Positions 1-7,503 of a DNA stretch of 64,000 nucleotides are shown here, piece by piece. How positions within the stretch are numbered: the first letter of the stretch is position 1; each line of letters begins with the position of its first letter. The translations under genes and the position numbers were made by a program. Source of the DNA: Pseudanabaena sp. GTDB taxonomy: Bacteria > Cyanobacteriota > Cyanobacteriia > Pseudanabaenales > Pseudanabaenaceae. The notes beneath the pieces were generated by a model. That model did not search any database. It saw only the letters and a program-made list of their open reading frames with translations, and was not told the DNA's origin. The DNA lies in assembly GCA_003249015.1 (NCBI GenBank), contig QBLS01000007.1, positions 139,602 through 203,601 on the forward strand. Reading direction: 5' to 3'.

Positions 1-1212
1 AATGCTTTGCAAGCCAGTAAAGCTAAAAGTTTGTTTTTAGCAAATATGAGTCATGAATTAAGAACTCCTTTAAACGCTATTTTAGGATTTACTCAACTAA
101 TTTTAGAAACAAGCGATGTCTCAGAAGAATCAAGAGAACAATTGCAAATCATTAATCATAGTGGTGAGCATTTATTAAACTTAATTAATAATATCTTAGT
201 AATTTCTAGGATTGAGTCAGCTAAACAAGAGTTAAATTTAGAAATCTTTGATATTAATAATTTACTAACTTGGGTTAGAGAAATTGTGGAGGTAAAATCT
301 AGAGACAAAGGAATATCTTTAGTTGTCGAAAATCAGCTAGACGATAATATTTTAATTCAAACTGATGAATTAAAGTTGAGACAAATTTTAATAAATCTTT
401 TGAGCAATGCCATTAAATTTACTCTTGAAGGTGGAGTGTATTTAAGAGTTTTCATGGACTCCAAAGATTTCCAACCAGATATTTACTTAACTCCAGATGG
501 CAATCAGCAGTATCTCTACTTTGAAATTAAGGATACTGGTATTGGTATAGCTCCAGAAGATATTGAAAATATTTTTCAGCCATTTTTTCAGTCCAAGTCT
601 GAGTATGGATATCGTGAAGGAACTGGCTTAGGACTATCGATTAGTAAGCAATTTGTTAACTTGATGGGAGGTGATATTACTGTATCGAGTAGCTTAGGTA
701 GCGGTACAACCTTTAAGTTCTATGTTTTGGTTAATACAATTAACTCAGAATCTTCGTTAATTCCTACCGAAACTTTGGCGGATTTACAAATAAATAATAG
801 GTTTATCCCTGAGATGCAAAATCCTTTTACCCAGCTAAATATACTCCTAGCTGAAGACAATAAATTCAATCAAATGATTACTCTCAAGATGCTTGAGCAT
901 CTTGGTCACAATGCTGATGTAGTTAATGATGGCTTGGAAGTATTAGAAAAGCTTAAACATCAGGATTATGACATCATTTTGATGGATATTCAAATGCCTA
1001 GGATGGATGGAATTGAGGCAACTAGACGTGTTCTCAATGACGGTTTTTATTCTAGAAAACCATTGATTATTGCTTTAACGGCAAGTGTAATGCAGGAAGA
1101 TAAAGAAATTTGTCTATCGGCAGGAATGTACAGATTTGTAAGCAAGCCAGTTAAAATCGATATACTTCAAAGCATCTTAAAAGAAGCAAGTGAGCAAATC
1201 TCCACAACATGA
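1..1212 (+). CDS. Hybrid sensor histidine kinase, C-terminal part (5' end outside window)
   Basis: The reading frame is open from the first base, so the sensor part lies upstream of the window. The visible part begins in the HisKA dimerisation helix, with the phospho-acceptor histidine in MSHELRTPLNA (codons at about 46-80). The HATPase_c domain follows, with N box NLLSNAIKF, G1 DTGIGI and G2 GTGLGLSI. From about base 835 comes a receiver domain with acidic pocket AED, phospho-acceptor Asp in MDIQMPRMDG, and conserved Thr and Lys in ALTAS and SKPV. A kinase followed by a receiver suggests a phosphorelay, or feedback through an internal receiver. The signal sensed cannot be judged here. A palindrome with a T run lies 150 bases downstream. 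Domain call is secure; the gene is partial. Confidence 0.93.
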   Translation, partial: NALQASKAKSLFLANMSHELRTPLNAILGFTQLILETSDVSEESREQLQIINHSGEHLLNLINNILVISRIESAKQELNLEIFDINNLLTWVREIVEVKSRDKGISLVVENQLDDNILIQTDELKLRQILINLLSNAIKFTLEGGVYLRVFMDSKDFQPDIYLTPDGNQQYLYFEIKDTGIGIAPEDIENIFQPFFQSKSEYGYREGTGLGLSISKQFVNLMGGDITVSSSLGSGTTFKFYVLVNTINSESSLIPTETLADLQINNRFIPEMQNPFTQLNILLAEDNKFNQMITLKMLEHLGHNADVVNDGLEVLEKLKHQDYDIILMDIQMPRMDGIEATRRVLNDGFYSRKPLIIALTASVMQEDKEICLSAGMYRFVSKPVKIDILQSILKEASEQISTT

Positions 1213-1330
1213 GGGATATTTTAAGCGATCGCGAAAATATATCTGTTTTAAATAAGAGTTATGGCTTCGACACTTCGACAGGCTCTTTTAAATATTTAAA
1301 ATTGCTATATTCCTTACGTTACATAATTTC

Positions 1331-1446
1331 TATAGCAAAGCAAGGTTTACTTAGGGCATAAACCAAGAAGATGAGTGGCGGCGCGAAGCGCTGTCACTCA
1401 TCTTCTGGTTTTTTGATTTGTACTAGCTAACTCTTGCTTTGCTATA
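1331..1446. repeat. Palindromic element with 14-bp terminal inverted repeats
   Basis: Outer arms at 1331-1344 and 1433-1446 are perfect inverted copies (TATAGCAAAGCAAG). Inside is a long stem-loop (1361-1410) with a GGCGGCGC-GAA-GCGCTG core, followed by TTTTTT. It lies between the convergent kinase and methyltransferase genes and probably terminates the kinase transcript. It belongs to the GC-core palindrome family found throughout the window. Confidence 0.8.
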
Positions 1447-1452
1447 AATGAT

Positions 1453-2643
1453 TTAGGACTGCTGCAACAAGATAATTTGTTGCTTCCTTAGCGATCGCAC
1501 ATCATCTAAATTTGTCTCAACTGACTCTAAGATCTGAGCAACAGACTTATTTTGATTGTCAGCGCAAGCAAGTAAAAACTTCCATTCGGCATCACTGATT
1601 CTGGCTAATTGATAGTTGTAATCAAAGAAGTTTGGACTGTCCTGCCAGCCATAAATGCAGGGACTGGGCTCAGGAATCGCTGCTAGGAGTTCTTCATCAT
1701 TTGCCCAAGTTTGTCTAGTAACTGGTGGCTTAGCTAAGAAGAACTCGTAATGGGAAATGGTATGGGGATCAAGCACTTCTAGTAATCGATAGCGATCGCG
1801 CTCAGATAAATTTTTCGCTCGCTCAACTAAATCTGGAGCCTTGCCAATCAATCGATTTAGATCCCAAACTTGCGGATTAGAGAAGCCGAGAAATTCTAAA
1901 CCTGAAGCATCAATTAACTCAAACAGAGTATTAACGTTGTAGTCAATCTCTTGGGGATGGACATACATATCCGCAAAGCAGGCATCTCGATAGTTCTCTG
2001 CCGCCCAACGATCTTCTTCTCGGCGGCGAAGACAGTTGGTTTCAGGCAAGTTCGCGAAGATTTCCCGTCCAACTTTGACACCATCAACATAATCGCCACG
2101 ACGATCGCCCTGCAATAAAGCGATCGCTTTCTGCATTAAGCCAATTTCCCATCGTCCTAACTCACTATAGACAAAGATATGGAGTAACCCCCCAGCGGTG
2201 AGTTTATTGGCTAAAGCTTGGATGCCCCGAATAGGATCGGCAGTATGGTGCAAAACTCCCACTGAATTAATTAGATCAAATTCGCCTTCCAATTGATCAG
2301 CATCAAATAGACTTAACTGCTTAAATTCAACTCTATTGGCTCGCGATCGCCGACAACGTTCCTGAGCCACAGCGAGAGTCCCTTCGCTAAGATCAATGCC
2401 AATAACTGAGGCTTCAGGATTAAGATGAACAAGGTACTCCGTACTCACGCCCGATCCACAGCCTGCATCTAAAATCCGTATATTATTTTTCTTTGGTTTC
2501 TGACCTGTACAGAAACTATAGGCAGCTTGCCAATTCCAGCGCCAATTGTAGCCAGGAGGCGGTTCATCAAGTATGGGTTCAGGTGGAAAAGGATAGGTGT
2601 TATAGAGTTTGGCTACGGCTTCGCTAACTTTAGAATCGGACAT
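1453..2643 (-). CDS. Class I SAM-dependent methyltransferase
   Basis: A 396-residue soluble protein. Motif I is LDAGCGSGVSTEY (about residues 58-70), the acidic end of strand 2 is GIDLSEG, and motif IV/post-I is NSVGVLHHTADP, so a Rossmann-fold SAM-binding domain covers about residues 20-180. The remaining 200 residues are a C-terminal extension without recognised motifs, containing long helices and a Trp/Phe-rich stretch. Substrate is unknown. The ATG at 2643 is followed directly by the family-like opening with a TYPFPP motif typical of cyanobacterial members. The gene stands alone, convergent with the kinase. Fold confidence is high; specificity is not inferable. Confidence 0.88.
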   Translation of the reverse strand: MSDSKVSEAVAKLYNTYPFPPEPILDEPPPGYNWRWNWQAAYSFCTGQKPKKNNIRILDAGCGSGVSTEYLVHLNPEASVIGIDLSEGTLAVAQERCRRSRANRVEFKQLSLFDADQLEGEFDLINSVGVLHHTADPIRGIQALANKLTAGGLLHIFVYSELGRWEIGLMQKAIALLQGDRRGDYVDGVKVGREIFANLPETNCLRRREEDRWAAENYRDACFADMYVHPQEIDYNVNTLFELIDASGLEFLGFSNPQVWDLNRLIGKAPDLVERAKNLSERDRYRLLEVLDPHTISHYEFFLAKPPVTRQTWANDEELLAAIPEPSPCIYGWQDSPNFFDYNYQLARISDAEWKFLLACADNQNKSVAQILESVETNLDDVRSLRKQQIILLQQS

Positions 2644-3030
2644 GATGAGTCTGCTGATTGATAATTTTGAAACTTTAGACTTCCATTTTAACTACAAGTA
2701 GTTCAGCATAATTAAAACTTAAAAAGAAAGGTTGTTTCGCTCGCTAAGCGGGAAGAACAACCTTTCTTAGCTTTTAGGTTGCTTATACCTAGTTGCTTAC
2801 ATTTGTTTTGATTGGTGTTTAACTTGTGTGAAATGTTTGACCTTGTTGTAAATATATACACTAGGGATAGTGGCTTTTAGTTATGATCTGTAGGTAGTTG
2901 AGCATATATGGACTAAAAAACTAGGAGCCTACTTTGCTTGCGTAGCGAGCGAAATGAGTTATGGTTTTAGGTTTTAATTAAACTGAGCTACTTATTTAGT
3001 TATCAAAACTACGAACGGGAGTCTGTTGTT
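2644..3030. other. 387-base gap holding two copies of a TAAGTAG-ended palindromic element
   Basis: No gene is supported here. One element occupies about 2695-2797 (see its own entry). A partial second copy lies at about 2925-2996 and shares the stretch TTTTAGGTTTTAATTAA with the copy near 8840. The rest is AT-rich and probably holds promoters for the divergent methyltransferase and HTH-fusion genes. I see no convincing -35/-10 pair. Confidence 0.5.
2695..2797. repeat. MITE-like palindromic element, family B
   Basis: The central stem pairs AAAGAAAGGTTGTT (about 2721-2734) with AACAACCTTTCTT (about 2753-2765) around a GCTCGCTAAGCGGG loop. The outer ends are AAGTAGTT and TTGCTTA. Similar elements lie at 8755-8858, 37668-37750 and 58274-58327. 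The left and right halves are complementary overall, so each copy can fold into one long hairpin. Confidence 0.6.
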
Positions 3031-3033
3031 ATC
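3017..3033 (+). promoter_or_regulatory. Shine-Dalgarno GGGAG before an ATC codon, candidate non-AUG start
   Basis: GGGAG at 3017-3021 is followed after nine bases by ATC at 3031, exactly where the conserved N-terminus (I-S-K-R-S-L-K-A-S) begins. Upstream in frame the only other near-cognate codons are ATT 2977 and CTG 2983, and a TAG lies at 2968. Use of ATC is inference. Confidence 0.45.
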
Positions 3034-3999
3034 TCTAAGCGATCATTAAAGGCATCAGCATCGGGCATAAAACAAGCCAAAAAGCGGTTTGCTCAAAAGG
3101 GTTGGACTCAAGATTACCTTGCAGAGGAAGTGGGTCTCAAAACAAGGCAGCCAATTTGGCGATTTTTTGCAGGAAAACCAGTTGAGAGATTCACATTTTT
3201 TGAAATTTGTGAGAGGTTAGACTTGGAGTGGCAGGATATTGTAGTTAAGGACTCTCTAGAAGAAGATGAAGTCGCCAGTACTGACGATAAATTAGTAACT
3301 ACTACTTCAGATAACTTGGCGAATATCTCGGCAATCTCCAGTCTTCCTGTCGGAGCTGATAATCGTCATTATGGACTAAATGAAAGCAGTCATTCCTATT
3401 GTGCTCAACGATCTGCTGAAATATTAAAGAAAGAACTCAAGGAATTGCGACTGATTACTTGCAATTTGGATAATGGTTGTTCTCTGGCTGCTATCCACAA
3501 TGGCAAAATTATTGACACAGCTACTGGATTTACGCCTTTAGAGGGCTTGATGATTGACTACAGTTCAGGATCTGTTGATATTGAGGTTTTAAGTGAGATG
3601 ATGCGAGGAGATCATAAAGATATTTCTTCTTCAAATCAAGAGACTGATGATCAAGGTTCAAGTGTAGTCAAGGTATCCGATGAACCGAAATCCGTAGGCT
3701 CAGCTATTGATACTGACAACTCTAGGGCTAAGCAAGCTTTGGATATTTATATTCATCGTTTGCGATCGTGCCTTGGTTCCATGCTAATGAGTCTCGGGGG
3801 AATGGATGCAATTGTGTTTACGTCTGAAGTAAGTGAGAGCTCAGAAATCATTCGGGAACTTGTTTGCCAATCTTTAGGCTTTTTAGGATTAAAACTTGAC
3901 TTGAAACAAAATCAAAATGATCCTGTAGATGAAGATATTGCTACTGCGACTTCTAAGGTGCGGGTATTAGTAGTTAATGCTCAAGATGCTACAGCCTAG
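3031..3999 (+). CDS. HTH module fused to a degenerate acetate-kinase-like domain
   Basis: Residues 1-70 match an HTH-like module that in cyanobacteria usually opens NACHT, NB-ARC and other signalling proteins; landmarks are RSLKASASG, KGWTQDYLAEEVGL, TRQPIWRFFAGKPV and EICERLDLEWQDI. An acidic Ser/Thr-rich linker follows. From about residue 145 to the end the protein resembles the C-terminal half of acetate kinase: SAEILKKELKEL, LITCNLDNGCSLAAI, DTATGFTPLEGLM, RAKQALDIY, GGMDAIVFTS, FLGLKLD, SKVRVLVV. Key AckA residues are changed: FHGTSH is GLNESSH, CHLGNG is CNLDNG, the TRSGD arginine is SSGS, and the C-terminal Glu motif is absent. A kinase-dead ligand-binding or regulatory role is inferred. 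In this frame no ATG, GTG or TTG precedes the HTH; ATC at 3031, nine bases after GGGAG, best fits the family N-terminus. The first ordinary start (GTG 3130) would cut through the HTH. Confidence 0.72.
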   Translation: MSKRSLKASASGIKQAKKRFAQKGWTQDYLAEEVGLKTRQPIWRFFAGKPVERFTFFEICERLDLEWQDIVVKDSLEEDEVASTDDKLVTTTSDNLANISAISSLPVGADNRHYGLNESSHSYCAQRSAEILKKELKELRLITCNLDNGCSLAAIHNGKIIDTATGFTPLEGLMIDYSSGSVDIEVLSEMMRGDHKDISSSNQETDDQGSSVVKVSDEPKSVGSAIDTDNSRAKQALDIYIHRLRSCLGSMLMSLGGMDAIVFTSEVSESSEIIRELVCQSLGFLGLKLDLKQNQNDPVDEDIATATSKVRVLVVNAQDATA

Positions 4000-4037
4000 A
4001 CAGGGTTGCGGTGCTTTTGCGCCGTAACTATATCTAG
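3994..4037. terminator. Degenerate palindrome between convergent genes
   Basis: CCTAGACAGGGTTGCGG pairs imperfectly with CCGTAACTATATCTAGG around TGCTTTTGCG. It looks like a decayed copy of the GC-core palindromes and overlaps the ends of both convergent genes, so it may terminate both. Confidence 0.45.
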
Positions 4038-4858
4038 GAGAAGAGTGAAAGCTGCTCACTTAGACTCTCAGGACTTTCTATCTCAATCTTGTCGATTAAA
4101 TTTTCTATCCCTTTACGTTGATAAAGATTTATCTGTCTATGCCGAGAAAATCGAGACTTAATCGAGACATCTATATTGGTATCTGTTAAAAGCGATTCCA
4201 CTCTGCTTAAAGGAAGCTGTAAGATTACACTTACATCTCTTGCAGACAGCCACTGCTGTCCAAACATATCCAAAATCTCCACATCAGGCGCAGTTTGGAT
4301 TTGTGTCAATAGTTTTTCTAAAAGTAACCAGCAGGCGATCGCATCGGATTCAGCCCGATGTGATTTTCCTACATTAAAACCGAAATGCTTGACTAATTTT
4401 GGTAGCGATCGCGATTGCAAATTTGCGAGTAAAAGCCTTGATAGCTCGACAGTACAAAGTTGAGCAGAAGCCTTAAAATCAACTCCTAATCTGCGGTATT
4501 CAGCCTGTAGAAAAGAATAATCAAAACTGAGATTATGGGCGGTGAGGATACCAGTTTGTAACATTGGCAAGTAATTTGGTAGTACTTGCTCAATACCTTC
4601 AACACAATCCACCATATCTTGAGAAATGCCTGTAAACCTGACTATTTGTTCAGGGATCACGATTCGAGGATTGATTAAGTCTGTCAATATTTGGATGATT
4701 CCATCCTTGAGAGTTGCTTGCAGAACTGATATCTCGATAATGCGATCGCTATTTCCCACTGCACCAGTTGTTTCTAAGTCAACCACAGTAAATACTTCTG
4801 TACTAATCTGGCGGTAGTAAGCAAGAAGTTCAGTGGAACGTTTTGTGGTTGTTTTCAT
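4034..4858 (-). CDS. DnaQ-like 3'-5' exonuclease (DEDDh)
   Basis: 274 residues. Exo I is VVDLETTG (Asp and Glu near residues 27 and 29), Exo II is TAHNLSFDYSFL, and Exo III is SHRAESDAIA, the histidine-type DEDD pattern of DNA polymerase III epsilon and related proofreading or RNA-processing nucleases. The exonuclease domain covers about residues 20-190. The C-terminal 80 residues (RDVSVILQLPLSRVESLL onward) look like a small winged or helical DNA-binding tail rather than the clamp-binding tail of E. coli epsilon. Exonuclease function is secure; whether it is the replicative epsilon subunit cannot be told. Confidence 0.88.
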   Translation of the reverse strand: MKTTTKRSTELLAYYRQISTEVFTVVDLETTGAVGNSDRIIEISVLQATLKDGIIQILTDLINPRIVIPEQIVRFTGISQDMVDCVEGIEQVLPNYLPMLQTGILTAHNLSFDYSFLQAEYRRLGVDFKASAQLCTVELSRLLLANLQSRSLPKLVKHFGFNVGKSHRAESDAIACWLLLEKLLTQIQTAPDVEILDMFGQQWLSARDVSVILQLPLSRVESLLTDTNIDVSIKSRFSRHRQINLYQRKGIENLIDKIEIESPESLSEQLSLFS

Positions 4859-4930
4859 AGCAGGTTAAAAAACGATTCTTGATTTGATATAAGTGCAGGG
4901 CTTTGTGCCTATTAATCATAGCCTTAACCT

Positions 4931-4972
4931 AGATGCGAGTAGATGCGAGTAGCGGCGCGAAGCGCCGCTACT
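4931..4972. repeat. Tandem decamer plus GC-core palindrome
   Basis: AGATGCGAGT is directly repeated at 4931-4950, and the second copy runs into a perfect stem AGTAGCGGCGC-GAA-GCGCCGCTACT (4948-4972). It lies just past the stop of the phospholipase-D gene (minus strand) and may terminate it. Confidence 0.75.
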
Positions 4973-4982
4973 TGAAATTTAA

Positions 4983-6461
4983 TTAGAAAGGTTCTGATAC
5001 TTCAATTTTTGACTTGCCATTAACTCTCTCTGCACAGCTCTTTGAAGTCGCCTCTAACAGCTTAGCGGTGGGACCAAAAGTTGCGCCTTTGTAGAGTCGT
5101 TCGTATTCTCTTTGATAATGGGATGCCACAATTTCGTTTTGGATTACGACTAATACTTCGTCATTGGTATGGTTGGCGGCTTCAGACCAGTTGTGAGAAC
5201 CAGTAATTACAGTATTGCGATCGAGAATGGCAAATTTGTGATGTAAAGTGTCGCCAGAGACTAGATTGGGAATTCCCACCGTGTTGATCGGTTGTTTCCA
5301 AGCACTACTCTTATTAGATTTGCAATCTTGAGTCGATCGCAAACCCCACATATCCAGAGTTGCTGAGTAATCTCGATAGGCAAATTGCGGTTCTACTAAA
5401 CCCCGAATCTGTACCTTGTTGCGCTGACGTTCTTCTAGAATTGTGGAAATATACTCATCAGAATATACAAATAAAGCCAAATCTATGCTTTCTTTGGCTC
5501 CCGAAATTGCTGTCGCAATTAGTCCATTACTCGTTTGTTCTCTCGCGATAGTACGGGAATCGGGAGAGAATTTGATTCTAATTTGTGCTCCACCCACTAA
5601 TAGATAATCAATCTTCCGAGGTGTTTTATTAGTTCCAAACGTACTATCTGTTTTCTTACCCATTCCATCCCCCCACATCAGATCAAACTCCTGTTTAAAT
5701 CTAGTTGCTAGGTCTTTACTACTAATTCTTAATAGATTATTGGCGTTACCTCTAGTATCAGGATTATTGAAATCTCCATGAATGTCGCTCATCGTTAGGT
5801 TTGCCGAACCTAACAGAGTCACTTGGTTATCAACCACCATAAATTTATGGTGCATCAGTCCACTACCTTTTGATCCATCAGCCCTATCATCAATCCAATC
5901 AATACCCGCTTTTTTTATTAAGTACAGTCCATCGCGACGCTCTAGTTCAGTTTCGCTCAATCGACCGTCGCCATTAATATCAGCAAATTTTTGAAACTCT
6001 CTAAAACGTTCTAGCCCTCGTCGATCTAGCTTCTCTATATCGGCTGCTGAGAGTTCACCCCAAGCCCGACTATAGGCATTTTCCAAAATTAATCGAACTC
6101 TAACTCCTCTCAGTTTTGCTTCAACGATCGCACTCGCAATATTCGGCAACCGAAATTCCTGAACAGCAATGTCCAGACTAGACTGAGCCTGATTGATATT
6201 CTCAATCATTATTTTTTCTAAATTATCACCTAATCGCTCAATCTTGCGATAGGGATCTGTGTAACGCGATGATTGATTATGGTTAAAAAAAACCTGAATA
6301 TCAGGATGCTGGGGTAAAGCAGGTAATAAGTCACCTTGACCTTGGCAACTACTGGTGACAAGACTAACTAAGACGAATAGACTGCACAGGAAGCTATCAG
6401 TTTTCCGTAAAGAATTTGATCTAGACTGATAGCGAGATCGCCATTGGGTCAAGGTAGCCAT
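4983..6461 (-). CDS. Phospholipase D-family protein with an inserted EF-hand
   Basis: 492 residues, exported or lipid-anchored: a hydrophobic segment (about 22-38) ends in a cysteine (Cys39), although the lipobox is imperfect. Two PLD half-sites are visible: HKD1 HHKFMVVD at 204-211 followed by GSANLT, and HKD2 HHKFAILD near 410 followed by GSHNWSE, giving one bilobed active site. A canonical 12-residue EF-hand loop, DINGDGRLSETE (161-172), sits inside the first lobe ahead of HKD1, suggesting calcium control. PLD enzymes cleave phosphodiesters in lipids or nucleic acids; the extracytoplasmic location would suit an exonuclease or lipase role, which is inference. ATG 6461 gives a positively charged leader. 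Confidence 0.87.
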   Translation of the reverse strand: MATLTQWRSRYQSRSNSLRKTDSFLCSLFVLVSLVTSSCQGQGDLLPALPQHPDIQVFFNHNQSSRYTDPYRKIERLGDNLEKIMIENINQAQSSLDIAVQEFRLPNIASAIVEAKLRGVRVRLILENAYSRAWGELSAADIEKLDRRGLERFREFQKFADINGDGRLSETELERRDGLYLIKKAGIDWIDDRADGSKGSGLMHHKFMVVDNQVTLLGSANLTMSDIHGDFNNPDTRGNANNLLRISSKDLATRFKQEFDLMWGDGMGKKTDSTFGTNKTPRKIDYLLVGGAQIRIKFSPDSRTIAREQTSNGLIATAISGAKESIDLALFVYSDEYISTILEERQRNKVQIRGLVEPQFAYRDYSATLDMWGLRSTQDCKSNKSSAWKQPINTVGIPNLVSGDTLHHKFAILDRNTVITGSHNWSEAANHTNDEVLVVIQNEIVASHYQREYERLYKGATFGPTAKLLEATSKSCAERVNGKSKIEVSEPF

Positions 6462-6555
6462 ATGTGCAGAGCATCAAATTTTATATTTACTGATGCAAGT
6501 TTAGCGCTTTGCTAATTAATCCCCGCAAAGATTTAGGATAGCCTTGCAACTTAGG

Positions 6556-6747
6556 CTAAGACTTTACCTGATCGACCTTACCTTGGTTAACTGCTTGCAT
6601 CAAGTATTCCAAGGCTTCATAGTCTAGGTCGTTTATATATCCTTGCTTTGATAGTTCACTGTTGATCATGGTCTCAATCTCAGGCGTGAGACGTTTGATT
6701 AATAGCGCTTGGCTGACCAGATCTCTAACAACACTTTTGGTGGTCAT
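6556..6747 (-). CDS. Small hypothetical protein
   Basis: 63 residues from the ATG at 6747 (M-T-T-K-S-V-V-R-D-L). An upstream in-frame ATG at 6816 would add 23 residues that look like untranslated leader. It is mainly helical and acidic/polar, without a membrane segment or known motif. Small proteins of this form are common in cyanobacteria. It is followed closely by the phospholipase-D gene on the same strand (94-base gap). No function is proposed. Confidence 0.6.
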   Translation of the reverse strand: MTTKSVVRDLVSQALLIKRLTPEIETMINSELSKQGYINDLDYEALEYLMQAVNQGKVDQVKS

Positions 6748-6870
6748 AACATTATTTTTACGATATCTACTCTTAATAGAATCGTTGAATATCAGGGTTA
6801 AAGTTGTGACTGACATTCGTATAGATGTATGACTCTCATCATCGAGGCATATGTCCTCTCTCTCAATAAA

Positions 6871-7236
6871 TTAGTGATCTCCATCACAGGAGGCGATCGC
6901 TTGTCGAAATCTCAAGATTTCTAGAGAGCGATCGCCATGGACTGACTTGATATTTTCTTCACAACAGGCGATCGCAAATTCATCTAATTCTTCTGGCTCG
7001 ATCCCAAACATATCGGCAAAAGTATCCTGTTCAACGCGACAAAATCGAGGACGTTCAGCATAGATCTGACATTGCCGATTTAGGTGATCAAAGTTAATAC
7101 ACCAGCCATCACTGCCTACCATGGACATATATTGCTGCATTTCTACATCAGTGAGGTACTCTGCTAGGTCTGGTCTTTCACTGGGTTCTAAATAACAACA
7201 AGCCCCACAACCACTAATACATTGCCAAGTTGTCAT
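6871..7236 (-). CDS. YkgJ-family cysteine-cluster protein
   Basis: 121 residues. The N-terminal CISGCGACC with later cysteines (DGWC, RQCQIY, RFCRV, ACCEEN) forms the CxxCxxCC-type cluster of the YkgJ/UPF0153 family, thought to bind zinc or an Fe-S centre. Biochemical role is unknown. Length is typical for the short cyanobacterial/plastid version. It sits upstream of the small hypothetical gene on the same strand. Confidence 0.85.
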   Translation of the reverse strand: MTTWQCISGCGACCYLEPSERPDLAEYLTDVEMQQYMSMVGSDGWCINFDHLNRQCQIYAERPRFCRVEQDTFADMFGIEPEELDEFAIACCEENIKSVHGDRSLEILRFRQAIASCDGDH

Positions 7237-7352
7237 TTTTATTAATATTTCAATATATAAAATTATTCTACTCTCTTATTGAGGTTTTCAAGTGAGACTG
7301 TACATGGGGTTAACTATTTAAATATGGCGCAGCTTTGACGGGACATATTGAC

Positions 7353-7397
7353 CCGATAGACGAGTGGCGGCGCGAAGCGCCGCCACTCGTCTATCGG
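7353..7397. repeat. GC-core palindrome, 21-bp arms
   Basis: A perfect inverted repeat from CCGATAGACGAG to CTCGTCTATCGG around GAA. It lies between two divergently transcribed genes, so it is unlikely to serve as a terminator; it is an intergenic repeat copy. Confidence 0.85.
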
Positions 7398-7503
7398 ATT
7401 TAAGAATAAAGCACCATAAAAGGTCTGGGGACACAAACCTCTGTAACTCACTAAGCTATTTAATAACTAAGTTTAAAATAAAAGTCTGGAGATAAGAAGT
7501 AAT

